Below are positions 6,174-7,654 of a DNA stretch of 7,654 nt, piece by piece (within the stretch, counting starts at the first letter, position 1; each line of letters begins with the position of its first letter). Made by a program: the position numbers and the translations under genes. Below the pieces are notes generated by a model. It did no database searches. It saw only the letters and a list, made by a program, of their open reading frames with translations, and was not told where the DNA came from. Source of the stretch: Myxococcales bacterium UBA5297 (GTDB lineage Bacteria > Myxococcota > Myxococcia > Myxococcales > UBA5297); NCBI GenBank assembly GCA_002408385.1, contig DHSB01000009.1, positions 14,042 through 21,695 on the forward strand, given 5' to 3'.

Positions 6174-7654
6174 CAGCTCCCCTTGAAGAGCTGCGCGAGC
6201 AGCTCGAGGTCGAGACGGATCTGCCCCTCCACCGCGTCGAGCGCGATGACCGGGTAGCCGTCGAGGTTGAGGATCTCGGCGAGCCTGGCGATGGCGCCGG
6301 GGACGCGGAAGGCGAGCATCCCGGCGCGGGCGGCGAAGACCTGGGGCGAGATGCGCCCGCCGTGGTCGGCGATGAGCTCTATCTGCCCCAGCAGCTCCTC
6401 GGCCTTCAGATCTCGCCGCGCCTTGAGCGCCTCCTTGAAGACTGGCGATCCCGCCAGCAGCGCACGCACGGGCGAAGGCTCGGCAGGGGCGGGCACCGGC
6501 TCGGGCTCGGTCTTTCGGGCGACGAACGGCATCGCGATCTGCTTCTGCGGCTCGGCCTTGGCTCGCGGCCGGCGCGGCTGCGGCGCGGGCGCCTTGCGCA
6601 GCTCGAGGTCCCACCACTCCGGCCGCGGGAGCGCGGTCACCTCGAGGTCCGGATCGATGGTCCCGTCCGGCGTGCAGGTGGGCGCCAAGCTGTCGGCCGC
6701 GATGAGCAGGGCAGGGGCGACGACCTCGGCAATCGACGCGCCGCCGTGCTCGCCGCTGTGCGCGCCGCCCGCCCTGCCGTAGCTGTCGGTCTCGCGGAAG
6801 AGCAGCGCCACCCGCTGCTTGCCCCGCGGCCGCCAGACGCCGTCGCCGCTGAGCGCGATCTCGTTCTCGGCCGGCGCCTCTCCCGCCTCGAGCGCGCGCC
6901 AGCGCGAGCCCTGGGCCGAGGCGGCCGGCGCGGACTCGAGCCGCGCCCCGGGCACGTGACCGTGGTCCGAGACGAGCAGCACCGCGCGCCCGGCCCGCGA
7001 GGCGGCCTCGAGCAGGTCTTGGATAGGTTTGATGGTCGCCAGCCCGTAGCGCACGCGGACCTGGGCGCCGGCCTTGAGCTGGTCGTCGATGGCGTTGACC
7101 ACCACGCCGACGACCCGCTCGCCCGAGGAGACGAGGTCGAGCGCGGCCTGCGAGGCGTCGCCCGCGGCGGTCGTCGCCTCGCCGCGCAGCAGCAGGCGCG
7201 GGGCGTTCTCGCAGCGCTCGCTCAGCGCGCGGTGGGACGCGAACCGGCCGGGGTCGTTCGCCGTCCCGAGCTGCTCGCCGGGCTTGGGCGCGCGCCCGGC
7301 GAAGAGCGCCGCCCGGCTCACCTCGGTCGTCGTCGGCAGGGCCGCCATCACCGGCGGCAAGGGCATCGGCCCCTGCGCCTTTCGCGGTCGCCAGCGCACC
7401 GGGCCGTAGTGGTGCCCCTCCAGCTCGAGCATCAGCTCGACCGCGTTCGCCCAGCTCATCCCGTCGAGCACCAGCACCAGCAGCCGGCGATAGGACTGGT
7501 CGAGGAAGGCCGCGCCGAACCGCTCGAGCGCCTCGTCGATGGGCACGACCCTGTCCGACTTGCGCCCCGCCGCGATCCAAGCGCCCAGGCCCTGGGCGAA
7601 CCGCCGGTCGTCCTCGTCGCGCGCGGCGTCGACCGCGGCCACGATGCGGCTCAT
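6173..7654 (-). CDS. pglZ: BREX type 2 phosphatase-like protein PglZ, C-terminal part (cut by the right edge)
   Basis: The 493 visible residues are the C-terminal half of PglZ; type 2 PglZ proteins are commonly 900 residues or more, so the in-frame ATG at the window edge is probably an internal Met. The alkaline-phosphatase-like core shows LLVLVLDGMSW with Asp64, the nucleophile region LPTTTEVSRAALFAGR (106-121), VVVNAIDDQL with Asp190 and Asp191, LLVSDHGHVPG with Asp230, His231 and His233, and GEHGG with His303. These match the metal-binding pattern of the fold. A Pro/Ala/Lys-rich linker (about 355-395) leads to a conserved helical tail ending LNLDGYPVIALDAVEGQIRL. PglZ is required for BREX and Pgl phage resistance; its true substrate is not settled. 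Its TGA overlaps the brxD start by one base. Numbering is within the window fragment. Confidence 0.93.
   Translation of the reverse strand: MSRIVAAVDAARDEDDRRFAQGLGAWIAAGRKSDRVVPIDEALERFGAAFLDQSYRRLLVLVLDGMSWANAVELMLELEGHHYGPVRWRPRKAQGPMPLPPVMAALPTTTEVSRAALFAGRAPKPGEQLGTANDPGRFASHRALSERCENAPRLLLRGEATTAAGDASQAALDLVSSGERVVGVVVNAIDDQLKAGAQVRVRYGLATIKPIQDLLEAASRAGRAVLLVSDHGHVPGARLESAPAASAQGSRWRALEAGEAPAENEIALSGDGVWRPRGKQRVALLFRETDSYGRAGGAHSGEHGGASIAEVVAPALLIAADSLAPTCTPDGTIDPDLEVTALPRPEWWDLELRKAPAPQPRRPRAKAEPQKQIAMPFVARKTEPEPVPAPAEPSPVRALLAGSPVFKEALKARRDLKAEELLGQIELIADHGGRISPQVFAARAGMLAFRVPGAIARLAEILNLDGYPVIALDAVEGQIRLDLELLAQLFKGS

Noticed and set aside
4953..6257. 434-residue plus-strand open frame opposite brxD
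   Set aside because: Antisense shadow of brxD; no recognisable domains or ribosome-binding site.
6174..7580. In-frame upstream extension of brxD to 7580
   Set aside because: It runs through pglZ in another frame with Arg/Ala/Gly-rich composition; BrxD conservation and the AAGGGGAG site place the start at 6173.

Overview
The window is very GC-rich, with almost every wobble position G or C. Its dispersed GC-rich repeats suggest a Myxococcota-type (deltaproteobacterial) chromosome; the taxon is inferred from composition and repeat style, not proven. All confident genes lie on the minus strand, so transcription runs from high to low coordinates.

Right half (7654 to 4836): the C-terminal part of a PglZ alkaline-phosphatase-fold protein, followed by a complete BrxD P-loop ATPase. 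The two overlap by one base at a TGATG junction. After a non-coding, repeat-laden stretch of about 0.8 kb (4835 to 4017) comes a complete Lhr-like DEVH-box helicase, BrxHI (4005 to 1831). The order pglZ-brxD-brxHI is the 3' half of a type 2 BREX (Pgl) phage-defence operon. In that system pglW (kinase), pglX (methyltransferase) and pglY (ATPase) normally precede pglZ and would lie beyond the right edge. The unusual point is the repeat cluster between brxD and brxHI: a 72-bp tandem repeat, a strong C/G hairpin, two 84-bp inverted copies of another element, a 9-bp triplet and a REP-like palindrome.

Middle (1830 to 989): about 840 bp without an intact gene. A plus-strand stretch ending at 1552 reads like the decayed 3' end of a protein gene. 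The stretch from 1830 to 1553 shows only weak, frame-broken coding-like signal.

Left end (988 to 1): an arsenic-resistance operon. It starts with a type-1 ArsR repressor gene preceded by a near-perfect 20-bp operator dyad. This is coupled by an ATGA overlap to an ACR3-family arsenite efflux permease that runs off the left edge. The window therefore spans the downstream border of a defence locus, a gene-decay zone and an arsenic-resistance operon, as is typical of accessory regions.
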